Assembly: GCF_001634625.1 (NCBI RefSeq)
Contig: NZ_LRSE01000004.1
Span: forward strand, 124,001-188,000
Direction: 5' to 3'
DNA length: 64,000 nt
Source: Croceicoccus bisphenolivorans
Lineage (GTDB): Bacteria; Pseudomonadota; Alphaproteobacteria; Sphingomonadales; Sphingomonadaceae
Position numbers and translations under genes: made by a program. The notes beneath the pieces were generated by a model. The model was not told where the DNA came from. It ran no database searches and saw only the letters and a program-made list of their open reading frames with translations. This document shows positions 17,081 to 26,687 of the stretch, one piece after another; the first letter of the stretch is position 1; each line of letters begins with the position of its first letter.

Positions 17081-18363
17081 TCCAGCCGTTCGATCACCTG
17101 CCGTTCGAACCCGCGCGGGACGGGGGCATAGTAGGTCTGGGGCGTCATCCCCTCCGGCCAGTAGTTCGCCCCCGAAAAACCGTCTTCGGCATCGTGGTCG
17201 TAGGCGTAATCCTTGCCGTAACCGATGTCCTTCATCAGCTTAGTTGGCGCGTTGAGGATGTTTTGCGGCGGGGCGAGGCTGCCGGTTTCGCGCGCGGATT
17301 TCCACGCTGTCTTCTGCGCCTTGTAGGCCGCGTTCGATTTGGGCGCGGTGGCAAGGTAGAGGCAGGCCTGCACGATGGCCAGTTCGCCTTCCGGACTGCC
17401 GAGAAATTCGTAGGCGTCCTTCGCGGCAAGGCACTGGACCAGCGCCTGCGGATCGGCCAGCCCGATGTCTTCGGAGGCGAACCGGACAAGGCGGCGCAGG
17501 ACGTAGAGCGGCTCTTCCCCCGCCGTCAGCATCCGCGCCATGTAATAGAGCGCGGCCTGCGGGTCCGATCCGCGCAGCGATTTGTGCAGCGCGCTGATCA
17601 GGTTGTAGTGCCCGTCGCGATCCTTGTCATAGACCGCCAATCGCCGTTGCAGGAACTTGCGCAAGCCATCGGTGTCGAGCGGCGTGTCGATCTTCGCCGC
17701 GTAAAGCGTTTCGGCCTGGTTCAGCAGGAAGCGCCCGTCGCCATCGGCGCTGGCGATCAGCGCGGCGCGGGCATTGCTGTTCAGCGGCATCGGGCCGGCC
17801 AGTTCCTCCGCGCGGTCGAGCAGTGCGCCAAGTGCGGCTTCGTCCAGCCGTTCGAGCACTAGCACTTGCGCGCGGGAAAGCAGTGCGGCGTTTAGCGCGA
17901 AGCTGGGGTTTTCGGTCGTCGCACCGACCAGTGTGACCGTGCCGCGTTCCACGAAGGGCAGAAACCCGTCCTGCTGCGCGCGGTTGAAGCGGTGGATCTC
18001 GTCCACGAAAAGCAGCGTGCGCTGCCCCGCCTTTTGCGCCACCTCCGCCTCCGCAAAGGCTTTCTTGAGGTCGGCTACGCCGGAAAACACCGCGCTCACT
18101 GCCGCGAAACGCATGCCGACGCTATCGGCCAGCAATCGCGCGATGCTGGTCTTGCCCGTGCCGGGCGGCCCCCACAGGATCATCGATGTCAACCGGCCCG
18201 CCGCCACCATCCGCCCGATCGCGCCTTCGGGGCCGGTCAGGTGATCCTGCCCGACGACATCGGCCAGCGTTGCCGGGCGCAACCGGTCTGCCAGCGGCGC
18301 GTCTTCCCCTGCTGCGGCAAGAGGAGTGGAGGACGGGGAATCGGATGCGAAAAGGTCGGCCAT
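17044..18363 (-). CDS. rarA: replication-associated recombination protein A (AAA+ ATPase)
   Basis: A DNA-dependent AAA+ ATPase of the clamp-loader-like RarA/MgsA/WRNIP1 family that acts at stalled replication forks. The 439-residue protein has the N-terminal PLADRLRPATLADVVGQDHL, Walker A GPPGTGKTS, Walker B LLFVDEIHRF, sensor 1 region VTLVGATTENPSF and the C-terminal tetramerisation domain with YPEGMTPQTYYAP-like sequence (here NYWPEGMTPQTYYAPVPRGFE). Length is normal. The downstream RNase H-fold gene overlaps its end. Confidence 0.95.
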   Translation of the reverse strand: MADLFASDSPSSTPLAAAGEDAPLADRLRPATLADVVGQDHLTGPEGAIGRMVAAGRLTSMILWGPPGTGKTSIARLLADSVGMRFAAVSAVFSGVADLKKAFAEAEVAQKAGQRTLLFVDEIHRFNRAQQDGFLPFVERGTVTLVGATTENPSFALNAALLSRAQVLVLERLDEAALGALLDRAEELAGPMPLNSNARAALIASADGDGRFLLNQAETLYAAKIDTPLDTDGLRKFLQRRLAVYDKDRDGHYNLISALHKSLRGSDPQAALYYMARMLTAGEEPLYVLRRLVRFASEDIGLADPQALVQCLAAKDAYEFLGSPEGELAIVQACLYLATAPKSNAAYKAQKTAWKSARETGSLAPPQNILNAPTKLMKDIGYGKDYAYDHDAEDGFSGANYWPEGMTPQTYYAPVPRGFERQVIERLEWWEKKRRERRR

Positions 18364-18462
18364 GGTCGTGACGCCAATCTAGGGGCAGGCGCGGCAATTG
18401 CCAGTGGCGGGCCGGCAGCCTAGGTTGCGTGCGGAGAAGACAAGCGAAGGAGGACAAGCGAC

Positions 18463-18921
18463 ATGTCCGATACGACGCGAATCAAGACGCCGACGAGCTT
18501 CTGGATCATCGCCGTGCTCAGCCTGCTGTGGAATGCGTTCGGCGCATACGACTATCTGCAGACCCAGATGGAAAACCGCGCATACCTTGGCCAGATGGCG
18601 CAAGGGATGGGTCTGTCTGTCGATGAACTCGTCGACTATTACGCGGCGATGCCGTGGTGGCAGGACCTGTTCTGGGCGCTGGGCGTATGGGGTTCGGTGA
18701 TCGGATCGCTGCTGCTGCTGGCCCGCAGTCGCCATGCCATCGCGGCGTTTCTCGTTTCGCTGGTAGGCCTGATCGTGACGACCATCGAGGGGTTCATCGA
18801 TCCGCTGCCGGGGCAGGGCGACATGACGTTCGCGGTGGTGTTCACCGCGATCATCTTCGCGGTGCTGCTGGCGCTGATCTGGTACACGCGCCGGATGATC
18901 GCCAAACGGGTTTTAGTCTAA
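18463..18921 (+). CDS. small four-helix membrane protein of unknown function
   Basis: A 152-residue protein with hydrophobic segments near 13-30, 67-87, 89-108 and 122-143, and a soluble loop (ENRAYLGQMAQGMGLSVDELVDYYAAMPWW) between helices 1 and 2. This layout recurs in sphingomonad hypothetical proteins but I know of no function. The start at ATG 18463 follows GGAGGACAAGCGAC, a good Shine-Dalgarno. It is divergent from rarA (99 bp) and convergent with the glycosyltransferase gene (8 bp). Confidence 0.75.
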   Translation: MSDTTRIKTPTSFWIIAVLSLLWNAFGAYDYLQTQMENRAYLGQMAQGMGLSVDELVDYYAAMPWWQDLFWALGVWGSVIGSLLLLARSRHAIAAFLVSLVGLIVTTIEGFIDPLPGQGDMTFAVVFTAIIFAVLLALIWYTRRMIAKRVLV

Positions 18922-18929
18922 CCGGCGCG

Positions 18930-20117
18930 TCAGGCTTTCGCGGCGATCAGGCGCAAGTAGGCGTCGGCCACGGCCTGGTTGATCCGGTCCCACCCGAATT
19001 CGCTGGCGCGCGCTTCACCGGCGGCGCCATGTGCGCGGGCCAGCGCCGGATCGGCAAGGTAGCCTTCCAGCGCATCGGCATAGCCGGTCACGTCGCCGGG
19101 TTTCACCAGCCTTCCCGATACGCCGTCGGCGACAAGGCTTTCGCTGCCCGTCGCGATGGCCGCGACCACGGGAAGCGAACAGGCCATGACTTCCAGCGTG
19201 ACGTTGCCGAAGGTTTCGGTGACGGACGGGTTGAACAGGATATCCATGCTGGCCACCGCGCGGCCAAGGTCCGCCCCGCTCTGGTGACCGACGAACACGC
19301 CTTCGGGCAGGTTGTCCGCGAACCAGCCGCGCGCGGGGCCTTCGCCGATGACCAGAACGCGATGGGCAACGCCGCGCTGGCGCAGTGCCTTCATCACGTC
19401 GGCGAAGATATCGAGGCCCTTTTCCATGACGAGCCTGCCAAGGAAGCCGACCACGATTTCTTCGTCCGCGATGCCAAGCGAGCGGCGCCATGCCATGTCG
19501 CGCTTGTCGGGATGGAAGATCGTGCGGTCCACGCCCCGCGTCCATAGCGAGACGTCATCGTTCATGCCCTGCTCTTTCAGCACGCGCACCATCGATTCGG
19601 ACGGCGCGACCAGTGCATCGCAGCGGTTGTAGAAGCGGCGCAGGCCTGCCTCTATCACCGGCTCAAGAAAGGCCATGTTGTAGTAGCGGGGGTACGTCTC
19701 GAACCGGGTGTGGACGGAGGCGAGCACCGGAATGCCCTTTGCCCGTGCCCATGTCACCGCGCGGTGGCCGACGACATCGGGGCTGGCGACGTGGACGACG
19801 GTGGGTTTGAACGCCTCCAGATCCGCCTTCGCCGCGCCGGCCAGCGCGAGGGGGAAGCGATATTCGGCGCGGCCCGGGATCGGGATCGATGGCACGCCCA
19901 CAAGCGGGCCGGTCGGTTCGAAAGCGGGTTCGTCGACGACGGGTGAGTAGGTCCGCACCTGAGCACCCTGCCGCATCAGGTATCCGACCAGCCGGTTCAG
20001 CGCCTGATTCGCGCCGTCGCGCACGTAATTGTAGTTGCCGCTGAACAGCGCCACGCGCAGCCCGCCAAGCGGCTGGTCGCAGGAATTGGTGGTCTGGCTG
20101 TCGATCGCATCGAGCAT
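18930..20117 (-). CDS. GT4-family glycosyltransferase
   Basis: A 395-residue retaining glycosyltransferase with a GT-B fold. The N-terminal domain holds GGLRVALFSGNYNYVRDG (glycine-rich loop) and VVHVASPDVVGH. The C-terminal domain has VVGFLGRLVMEKGLD and the donor-binding E-x7-E in TETFGNVTLEVMA. It resembles GDP-mannose- or UDP-sugar-dependent enzymes acting on diacylglycerol or glycolipids (MgtA/SQD2-like), but the donor and acceptor are not resolvable by eye. ATG 20117 (MLDAIDSQT) is chosen because conservation begins just after it; the long upstream open frame has no domain content. Confidence 0.88.
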   Translation of the reverse strand: MLDAIDSQTTNSCDQPLGGLRVALFSGNYNYVRDGANQALNRLVGYLMRQGAQVRTYSPVVDEPAFEPTGPLVGVPSIPIPGRAEYRFPLALAGAAKADLEAFKPTVVHVASPDVVGHRAVTWARAKGIPVLASVHTRFETYPRYYNMAFLEPVIEAGLRRFYNRCDALVAPSESMVRVLKEQGMNDDVSLWTRGVDRTIFHPDKRDMAWRRSLGIADEEIVVGFLGRLVMEKGLDIFADVMKALRQRGVAHRVLVIGEGPARGWFADNLPEGVFVGHQSGADLGRAVASMDILFNPSVTETFGNVTLEVMACSLPVVAAIATGSESLVADGVSGRLVKPGDVTGYADALEGYLADPALARAHGAAGEARASEFGWDRINQAVADAYLRLIAAKA

Positions 20118-20201
20118 GGCGAGGGGCCTTAGCGGCGGAGCGCCCGTTTGGCGAGTGGCAAGAGGGGCACTCCGCCTGCCAATTCGCGGTGAGTCGAATG
20201 A

Positions 20202-20219
20202 TTGACATAAATTTGTCAA
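20202..20219. promoter_or_regulatory. TTGACA/TGTCAA dyad in the glycosyltransferase-gsp intergenic region
   Basis: TTGACATAAATTTGTCAA has 6-bp inverted arms around a 6-nt AT-rich centre. It lies in the 220-bp divergent region, and each arm reads as a perfect -35 hexamer on its own strand. I see no good -10 at 16-18 bp on either side, so it may be an operator or a promoter with an activator. Confidence 0.45.
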
Positions 20220-20337
20220 ATCTCTGCGACATGGGGGCGTTTGTGGCCGATCAAGGTCCTGTAAGCGCAACGGTTGTGCAAGCGGGGTCGGGGCAATAAA
20301 CCTCTGGCCGCAGAAACCGACGGGTGGGAATATTATC

Positions 20338-21174
20338 TTGCGATTCGTTCGCGCCGAAGCGAGCGGGCCGCGGCTTTCGATGCCGGGCCTGCACGACCTC
20401 ATCTGGTGGCTTCTTGCCATCGGTATCGTCGTGGCTGGCGTCCAGCTGTTCTGGATTGTCGTGACGCCGGTATCGCCGCTGGGCGAATGGAAGCCCGCGC
20501 GCGTCAACCTGATGGGCGAATCGGCGCGCTCCGCCTTGATGACGGGTTTCGATCCCTTCAACCGCGATGTCGCCGTTGCCGCAGGGCCGGCCAGCACCGT
20601 CGCTGTCATTACCGACCTGCCGCTCACCGTCTATGGCATCCGCGTCAACCCGGCCACGGGCGGCGGCACCGCGATCATCGCGGGGGCAGAGGGCGAGCAG
20701 ATGGTCTATCGCATCGGCGAGGAAGTGATGGAGGGCGTCACGCTTTCCGCCGTTGCCTTCGACCATGTGACGCTGAGCCGGAACGGCAGTTCCGAACTGC
20801 TCTACCTCGACCAGTCGAAGCCTGCGCCCACGGTTGCACCGGCCGCGACCAACCCCGTCGCGCCGCCTCCGCCGGTTGCGCCCCCTCCGCCCGCGCCCGC
20901 CAGTTCGGGCGTGTCGGCATCCTCTTTGCAGCAGGGCATCGGCTTTTCGGCCGGCAAGGGTGGCGTCGCCGTAACTTCGAAGGGTGATGGCGGGGCATTC
21001 CGCAGTGCCGGACTGCGTGCCGGCGACGTGCTCGTCTCCGTCAACGGCAAGGCCGTTTCGGGGCAGGGCGATCTTGCCAATTTCGCGGGGCAGGTCCGCC
21101 CCGGTTCCAATCTCAGCCTGACCGTCCGCCGCAACGGACGCGAAGTGCCGCTCAACATACTGGTATCCGAATGA
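20338..21174 (+). CDS. gspC: type II secretion protein GspC-like (inner-membrane PDZ subunit)
   Basis: Links the inner-membrane platform of the type II secretion system to the secretin. The 278-residue protein has a short cytoplasmic tail, a TM at about 20-42 (LIWWLLAIGIVVAGVQLFWIVV), a homology-region domain (about 60-160), a Pro-rich linker and a C-terminal PDZ domain (about 190-278, SAGLRAGDVLVSVNGKAVSG). TTG 20338 follows GGGTGGGA; ATG 20380 is an alternative start that keeps the TM. First gene of the gsp operon, coupled to gspD through ATGA. Confidence 0.85.
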   Translation: MRFVRAEASGPRLSMPGLHDLIWWLLAIGIVVAGVQLFWIVVTPVSPLGEWKPARVNLMGESARSALMTGFDPFNRDVAVAAGPASTVAVITDLPLTVYGIRVNPATGGGTAIIAGAEGEQMVYRIGEEVMEGVTLSAVAFDHVTLSRNGSSELLYLDQSKPAPTVAPAATNPVAPPPPVAPPPPAPASSGVSASSLQQGIGFSAGKGGVAVTSKGDGGAFRSAGLRAGDVLVSVNGKAVSGQGDLANFAGQVRPGSNLSLTVRRNGREVPLNILVSE

Positions 21175-23366
21175 AGCGCCCGAACAAGCAGATGACGAAA
21201 CGGAAAGTCTTTGGGCGGCTGGTGACCGGGATCGCTGTGGCCCCGCTGCTGGCGCTGGCCGTGCCCGGCCCCGCGCTGGCGCAATATGCGCTGAACGTGC
21301 GCGATGCCGACATCCGCGCCTTCGTTGCCGATGCGGCGCAGGTTACGGGGCGGACATTCATCGTCGACGGGCGCGTGAACGGGAAGATTTCCGTCGTCAC
21401 CGAACGCCCGCTGTCCCGCTCCGAATATTTCGAGGTGTTCCTTGCCACGCTGCGCGCCAACGGGCTGGTCGCCGTGCCGATCGGCAATGGCGCCTTCCGC
21501 ATCCAGCCCGCGCAGAACGCGGCATCGCAGCCCACCCGCATGGGCACGGCAGGCGCGCCGGACAATGCGCTGGTGACGGAAATCATCCGGCTGGGTTCGG
21601 TGGAGGCGGCGCAGGCGGTCGAAACGCTGAAGCCCCTGATCAGCCCGGAAGGTTCGATCACCGCCAACCAGGCGGGCAATTCGCTGGTCGTCGTCGACTA
21701 TGCCGACAACGTGCGCCGCGTGCGGCAGGTGGTGAAGCAGATCGACCGCGATACCTCCAGCACTTCGATGATCGCGCTGAACCATGCCGGCGCGCGCGAG
21801 ATTGCCGCCGCGCTGACCGAACTGGTGCCCAGCGGGGCGCAAGGTTCGGCACTGGCCAGCGTCGTGGCGGTCGACAGTTCGAATTCGCTGCTGCTGCGCG
21901 GGGACAAGGAAACGCTGGCGAAGCTGGGCGCGATGGCCCGCGAGCTTGACGACCGTGCGGCCAGCGGTTCGGAAGTGAAGGTCATCTGGCTCGACTATGC
22001 CGACGCCGCCACGATGGTGCCCATGCTGGAAATGATCGCGGGCGGATCGGGCAGCGGCGCGCTTGCCGCCGGCAGCAGCACGGTTACCGCCACGACCGGC
22101 GGGGGCAGCAATGCCAGCGTCGGTTCAGGGCTGGGCAACAGCGGTTCGATGAGCCTGCCTTCGGGCGGCAGCAGCGCCAACACCGGCTCCATCGGCAGCG
22201 GCGCGATCCAGCTTGCGGGCGGGCGCGGCACGGCGGTCATCACCCGCTATCCCGGCGCCAACGCAATCGTCATTTCCGCGCCGGTAGACGTGCAGCGGCG
22301 GCTGGCCGAGCTGGTGCGCCAGCTAGACATCCGGCAGGACCAGGTGCTGGTAGAGGCGATCATCGTCGAGGTTTCGGACACCGTGGCCAAGGAACTGGGC
22401 GTCCAGTTCCTGATCGGCGGCAAGGACATGCCCTTTGCCGTTACCAACTTCTCCAACGTGGCGCCCAACATCCTCGACATCGCGGGCGGCTTGCTGGCCA
22501 ATGCGACCGACAACACGACCACCACCGTCAGCGACGGCGTGGTGTCGACCACGACGACCTCGACTGTCGGGGACCTGCTGCGCGAAAACGCGGCAACGGC
22601 TGCGCTGGGCGCGCAGGGCGGCTATACCGGCGGCTACACCTCCATCGGCAACGACCGTTATCTCGGCGCGCTGATCAACGCGATCCAGGCCGACACCGAT
22701 TCGAACATCCTGTCGACGCCGCACATCACTACGAACGACAACGTCGCCGCTTCCATCCTGTTCGGTCAGGAAATCCCGGTTTCGACCGGAGAGGCGCTGT
22801 CGGGCAACTTCGACAATGCCTTCCGCACGATCCAGCGCCAGAACGTGGGTATCGAGCTGGACGTGACGCCGCAGATCAACGCATCGAACGAAGTGCGGCT
22901 GGACCTGCGGCAGGAAGTTTCGTCCATAGCCGGGCCGGTGTCGAACGACTTCAACGAGCTGATCATCAACAAGCGCGAGATCAAGACGACCGTCACCGTG
23001 GGCGACCGCGAGATCATAGTGCTGGGCGGCCTACTGGACGATAACGAGCGCAAGACGATCCAGAAGATCCCGATCCTCGGCGATATTCCGGTCATCGGCG
23101 AACTGTTCAAGTCGCGCGGGAAGAGCCATGCGAAGACCAACCTGATGGTCTTCATCCGGCCGACGATCCTGCGCACGCAGCGCGACCGTCAGGAAGTCAC
23201 GGCCCGCCGTTACGGCGTGATCCGCGATGCGCAGCGCAAGTTCGATCCCAAGCGCGAACCGACGATCGACCAGCTGGTCATCGACTACCTCGGCGCGGCC
23301 CCGCCGCAGATGCCGAGCCGGCCCGAAGACGTGATCATCACGCCCGCTAGCGAAGCCGCGCAATAA
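21171..23366 (+). CDS. gspD: type II secretion outer-membrane secretin GspD
   Basis: Forms the multimeric outer-membrane channel for folded exoproteins. The 731-residue precursor has a signal peptide (to about residue 37, PGPALA|Q), an N0 domain (LNVRDADIRAFVADAAQVTGRTFIVD), N1-N3 domains with a Gly/Ser-rich insert in N3 (about 295-345), and the C-terminal secretin barrel (VGIELDVTPQIN, IVLGGLLDDNERKTIQKIPILGDIPVIGELFKS). It overlaps gspC by 4 nt. No pilotin gene is in the window. Confidence 0.95.
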   Translation: MKRPNKQMTKRKVFGRLVTGIAVAPLLALAVPGPALAQYALNVRDADIRAFVADAAQVTGRTFIVDGRVNGKISVVTERPLSRSEYFEVFLATLRANGLVAVPIGNGAFRIQPAQNAASQPTRMGTAGAPDNALVTEIIRLGSVEAAQAVETLKPLISPEGSITANQAGNSLVVVDYADNVRRVRQVVKQIDRDTSSTSMIALNHAGAREIAAALTELVPSGAQGSALASVVAVDSSNSLLLRGDKETLAKLGAMARELDDRAASGSEVKVIWLDYADAATMVPMLEMIAGGSGSGALAAGSSTVTATTGGGSNASVGSGLGNSGSMSLPSGGSSANTGSIGSGAIQLAGGRGTAVITRYPGANAIVISAPVDVQRRLAELVRQLDIRQDQVLVEAIIVEVSDTVAKELGVQFLIGGKDMPFAVTNFSNVAPNILDIAGGLLANATDNTTTTVSDGVVSTTTTSTVGDLLRENAATAALGAQGGYTGGYTSIGNDRYLGALINAIQADTDSNILSTPHITTNDNVAASILFGQEIPVSTGEALSGNFDNAFRTIQRQNVGIELDVTPQINASNEVRLDLRQEVSSIAGPVSNDFNELIINKREIKTTVTVGDREIIVLGGLLDDNERKTIQKIPILGDIPVIGELFKSRGKSHAKTNLMVFIRPTILRTQRDRQEVTARRYGVIRDAQRKFDPKREPTIDQLVIDYLGAAPPQMPSRPEDVIITPASEAAQ

Positions 23367-23370
23367 GGCG

Positions 23371-24996
23371 ATGAGCGAACCCGTCGCCCCCGATGCCGGA
23401 CAGACGGTGCCAGACGGCGAAGTGCCGCTGGCAGACGATGTCGCGCTGGCCGGCGCGGCGGATGTCGTCGTGGCCGATGCCGGTACGGCCGCTCGCACCG
23501 GCGCGCCGCTGCTGGCCTATGCAGAGGCGCGGGACTGGGGCGTGATCGTTGCGGACGAGGATATCGACGGTGCGGTCCCGCTGGTCCTGCGCGAAGGGGC
23601 GGACCCGATGGTCCTGCTCGAACTGCGCCGCCGTTTTGCCCGTCCGCTGACCCCGCGCATGGCAACCGCGACCGAGTTCGAGAAACTGCTTGGCGAAGTC
23701 TATGGCGATACCGGTGCGCTTCATGCCGACAGCCTTGGCTTCGACGGACCGGACGACGCCTTTGCCTATGGCCTGCCCAGTGCGGAGGACCTGCTGGACA
23801 GTGCCGACGACGCGCCCGCGATCCGGCTGATCAACGGCCTTATCGCGCAAGGGCTGCGCGAAGGCGCGTCGGACATTCATATCGAACCTTATGAGCAGGC
23901 CCTTGTCGTGCGCTTTCGCGAGGATGGCGTGCTGAAGGAAAAGCTGCGCATGCCGCCGCATGTCGCGCCGGTTCTGGTCAGCCGCATCAAGGTCATGGCG
24001 CGGCTGGACATCGCCGAACGCCGCGTGCCGCAGGACGGGCGCATCGGCCTGTCGCTGGGCGGCAAGCTGGTCGACGTGCGCGTTTCCACCCTGCCCAACC
24101 GCGCGGGCGAGCGGGTGGTGATGCGCCTGCTCGACAAGGACAATGCGGGCATCGGCCTGCCCGAACTCGGCCTCGACGATCATGCAGAGGCAGTGCTGAA
24201 GCGGGCGCTTAACGAGCCCAACGGGATCGTGCTGGTCACCGGCCCGACGGGTTCGGGCAAGACGACGACGCTCTATGCGGGGCTGCGCACGCTGAACGAC
24301 GGGCAGCGCAATATCCTGACTGTGGAAGACCCTGTGGAATACGCTGTGGACGGCGTGGGGCAAACGCAAGTGAACTCCAAGGTCGGCCTGTCTTTCGCGG
24401 CAGGGCTGCGCGCGATCCTGCGACAGGATCCCGATGTCGTGATGGTCGGCGAAATCCGCGACAAGGAAACCGCCGACATCGCGGTGCAGGCATCGCTGAC
24501 CGGCCACCTCGTGCTGTCTACCGTGCATACCAACGATTCCGTCGGCGCGATCACCCGCATGCGCGACATGGGGGTCGAACCCTTCCTTTTGGCCAGCACC
24601 TTGCGCGCGGTCATCGCGCAGCGGCTGGTGCGGCGGCTGTGCAAGTCGTGCCGCAAGGAAGGCCCGATCGATCCCGCACTGGCAGAGATGCTGAACATCA
24701 AGCCGGGCCGTACCGTCTATCACGCGGTGGGCTGCGATGCTTGCGGCCAGTCGGGCTATCAGGGGCGCATCGGCCTGTTCGAGGCGCTGCGCGTGGACGA
24801 CACGATCCGCCGCATGATCAACGCCAACGCGTCCGAGGAAGACGTCGCCGACTATGCCTTCGGCAAGGACGAGAATGGCAACCGGCGCGGCACGCGGCTT
24901 GTCCGCGCAGCCAAGCGTCTTGTCCAGTCGGGCGAAACCAGCCCCGAGGAAGCGGCGCGCATCGCGCGGCGCGATGACGGGACAGTCGTTTCCTGA
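23371..24996 (+). CDS. gspE: type II secretion ATPase GspE
   Basis: A cytoplasmic hexameric ATPase that powers pseudopilus assembly. The 541-residue protein has an N1E-like region, Walker A GPTGSGKTTTLYAG, an Asp box, a Walker B-type motif LRQDPDVVMVGEIRDKETA and a His box region (LSTVHTNDSVGAITRM). The zinc-binding tetracysteine CKSC...CDACGQSGYQGRIGLFE lies near 424-465. The N-terminus carries an Ala/Asp-rich extension of about 45 residues. It starts 4 nt after gspD, and its TGA shares a base with the gspF ATG. Confidence 0.95.
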   Translation: MSEPVAPDAGQTVPDGEVPLADDVALAGAADVVVADAGTAARTGAPLLAYAEARDWGVIVADEDIDGAVPLVLREGADPMVLLELRRRFARPLTPRMATATEFEKLLGEVYGDTGALHADSLGFDGPDDAFAYGLPSAEDLLDSADDAPAIRLINGLIAQGLREGASDIHIEPYEQALVVRFREDGVLKEKLRMPPHVAPVLVSRIKVMARLDIAERRVPQDGRIGLSLGGKLVDVRVSTLPNRAGERVVMRLLDKDNAGIGLPELGLDDHAEAVLKRALNEPNGIVLVTGPTGSGKTTTLYAGLRTLNDGQRNILTVEDPVEYAVDGVGQTQVNSKVGLSFAAGLRAILRQDPDVVMVGEIRDKETADIAVQASLTGHLVLSTVHTNDSVGAITRMRDMGVEPFLLASTLRAVIAQRLVRRLCKSCRKEGPIDPALAEMLNIKPGRTVYHAVGCDACGQSGYQGRIGLFEALRVDDTIRRMINANASEEDVADYAFGKDENGNRRGTRLVRAAKRLVQSGETSPEEAARIARRDDGTVVS

Positions 24997-26222
24997 TGGC
25001 GCGGTGGTCCTATCTGGCGGTCGACCCTCAGGGTAAGGAGCGGCGCGGCGCGATCGAGGCGGCGAGCATGCCCGCCGCGCGCGAGCAGCTTTCGACCCGC
25101 CGCTGGCATGTCCTGCGCATAGAGGAAGGCGCGGCGAAGGCTACGCCTGCCAAGCCAGGCACGATCCAGCTGCCGAGCCGGACGCCGAAACTGCGTGCCA
25201 AGGCGCTGGCACTGTTCACGCGGCAGTTCGCCTCGCTCATGTTGGTCAGCCCGCTGGAAGAAGCGCTGCGCACGATCAGCCGCCAGACCGAAAAGGCCAA
25301 GGCGCGCGATATCCTGATCAACGTGCATCAGGGCGTGGTGGAGGGTTTGCCGCTGGCAGAGGCGATGCGCCGCGAACCGGCCAGCTTCCCGCCGATCTAC
25401 CGAGCAATGATCGCCGCAGGGGAATCGAGCGGCAGCTTGCCGCTTATCGCCGAACGGCTGGCCGACATGCTGGAAAAACAGGCGGCGGCGCGGGCCAAGA
25501 TCATGGCCGCGCTTGCCTATCCGTTGATCCTGTCGCTGATGGCCATCGGCGTCGTCATGCTGCTGATGATCTCTGTCGTCCCGCGCGTCGTCGAACAGTT
25601 CGACAATGCCGCGCAGCAATTGCCGCTGCTGACCCGCGCGGTGATCGGGCTTTCGCAGTTCCTGTCGGCCTACTGGTGGGCGCTGGCCATCGTGCTGGCG
25701 CTGGCCGTGCTGGGATTTCTGCGCGCACTGGCGGTGCCCGCGTTCAAGTACCGGTTTGACGGTTTCCTGCTGCGTCTGCCCTTTGTCGGGCGGCTGATCC
25801 GCGACGTCCATGCCGCCGCGCTTGCCCGCACGCTGGCCACGATGATCGATGCCCGCCTGCCGCTGGTCGACGGGCTGAAACTGTCGTCGCGCACCGTATC
25901 CAACTCCGTGCAGCGGGAGGCTTTGGAGAAGATCACCGAAAAGGTCCGCGCCGGTACGTCGCTGTCCACCGCGCTGCGCGAGGCGGGGACGTTTCCACCG
26001 CTGCTCGTCTACCTTGCCGCCAGTGGCGAAAGTGCGGGCAGGCTGGGCGACATGCTGGAACGCGCGGCAGATTATCTGGAGCGTGAGTTCCAGCAGTTCA
26101 CCGCCGCCGCGATGGCCTTGCTGGAACCGGCCATCATCATCGTGATGGGCGTGATCGTCGCGCTCATCATCCTCGCCATTCTGCTCCCGATCCTGCAGTT
26201 GCAGGACCTTACCGGACTTTGA
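24996..26222 (+). CDS. gspF: type II secretion inner-membrane platform protein GspF
   Basis: A polytopic platform protein that couples the GspE motor to pseudopilin movement. The 408-residue protein has two GspF repeats. The first (about 70-190) ends in KIMAALAYPLILSLMAIGVVMLLMISVVPRVVEQF and the second (about 275-400) ends in LLEPAIIIVMGVIVALIILAILLPILQLQDL. The conserved 'FTRQFASLM.....LEEAL' motif is at about 70-90. It overlaps gspE by one base and is followed 3 nt later by gspG. Confidence 0.95.
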   Translation: MARWSYLAVDPQGKERRGAIEAASMPAAREQLSTRRWHVLRIEEGAAKATPAKPGTIQLPSRTPKLRAKALALFTRQFASLMLVSPLEEALRTISRQTEKAKARDILINVHQGVVEGLPLAEAMRREPASFPPIYRAMIAAGESSGSLPLIAERLADMLEKQAAARAKIMAALAYPLILSLMAIGVVMLLMISVVPRVVEQFDNAAQQLPLLTRAVIGLSQFLSAYWWALAIVLALAVLGFLRALAVPAFKYRFDGFLLRLPFVGRLIRDVHAAALARTLATMIDARLPLVDGLKLSSRTVSNSVQREALEKITEKVRAGTSLSTALREAGTFPPLLVYLAASGESAGRLGDMLERAADYLEREFQQFTAAAMALLEPAIIIVMGVIVALIILAILLPILQLQDLTGL

Positions 26223-26225
26223 CCT

Positions 26226-26681
26226 ATGACTGACACTAACCTTGCCACCGCCCCGAACGCGCGCAAGAAGCGCCGCAACGGTTTCAGCCTTGTCGAGCTG
26301 ATGGTCGTGCTGTTCATCATCGCGCTGCTGGCGACGGTGGTGGCGATCAACGTCCTGCCCAGCCAGGACAAGGCGATGAAGGTCAAGGCCGGGGCCGATA
26401 TCGCCACGCTGGCGCAAGCGATGGAGATGTATCGCCTCGACAACGCCAGCTACCCCGATGCAAGCGCGGGCCTGTCGGCATTGGTCAGCCCGCCCGCCAA
26501 CCTCGCCATGCCGCAGAATTATCGCAGTGGCGGCTATATCAAGGCGCTGCCGACGGACCCTTGGGGCCGTGCGTACCAGTATCGCTCGCCCGGCCAGAAC
26601 GGGAAGCCGTTTGAAATCTACTCGCTGGGTGCGGACGGGCAACCGGGCGGCGACGGCGACAACGCGGACATCACTGGCTGA
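26226..26681 (+). CDS. gspG: type II secretion major pseudopilin GspG
   Basis: The main pseudopilus subunit, processed by a prepilin peptidase. The 151-residue precursor has a basic leader (ARKKRRNG), the cleavage site before FSLVELMVVLFIIALLATVVAINVLP with Glu+5, and the GspG C-terminal part with the conserved Asp-rich calcium loop (YSLGADGQPGGDGDNADI). The dedicated prepilin peptidase (GspO) is not in the window. The next gene, gspL, begins only 6 nt later, where minor pseudopilin genes H-K normally lie. Confidence 0.95.
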   Translation: MTDTNLATAPNARKKRRNGFSLVELMVVLFIIALLATVVAINVLPSQDKAMKVKAGADIATLAQAMEMYRLDNASYPDASAGLSALVSPPANLAMPQNYRSGGYIKALPTDPWGRAYQYRSPGQNGKPFEIYSLGADGQPGGDGDNADITG

Positions 26682-26687
26682 TCTGAG

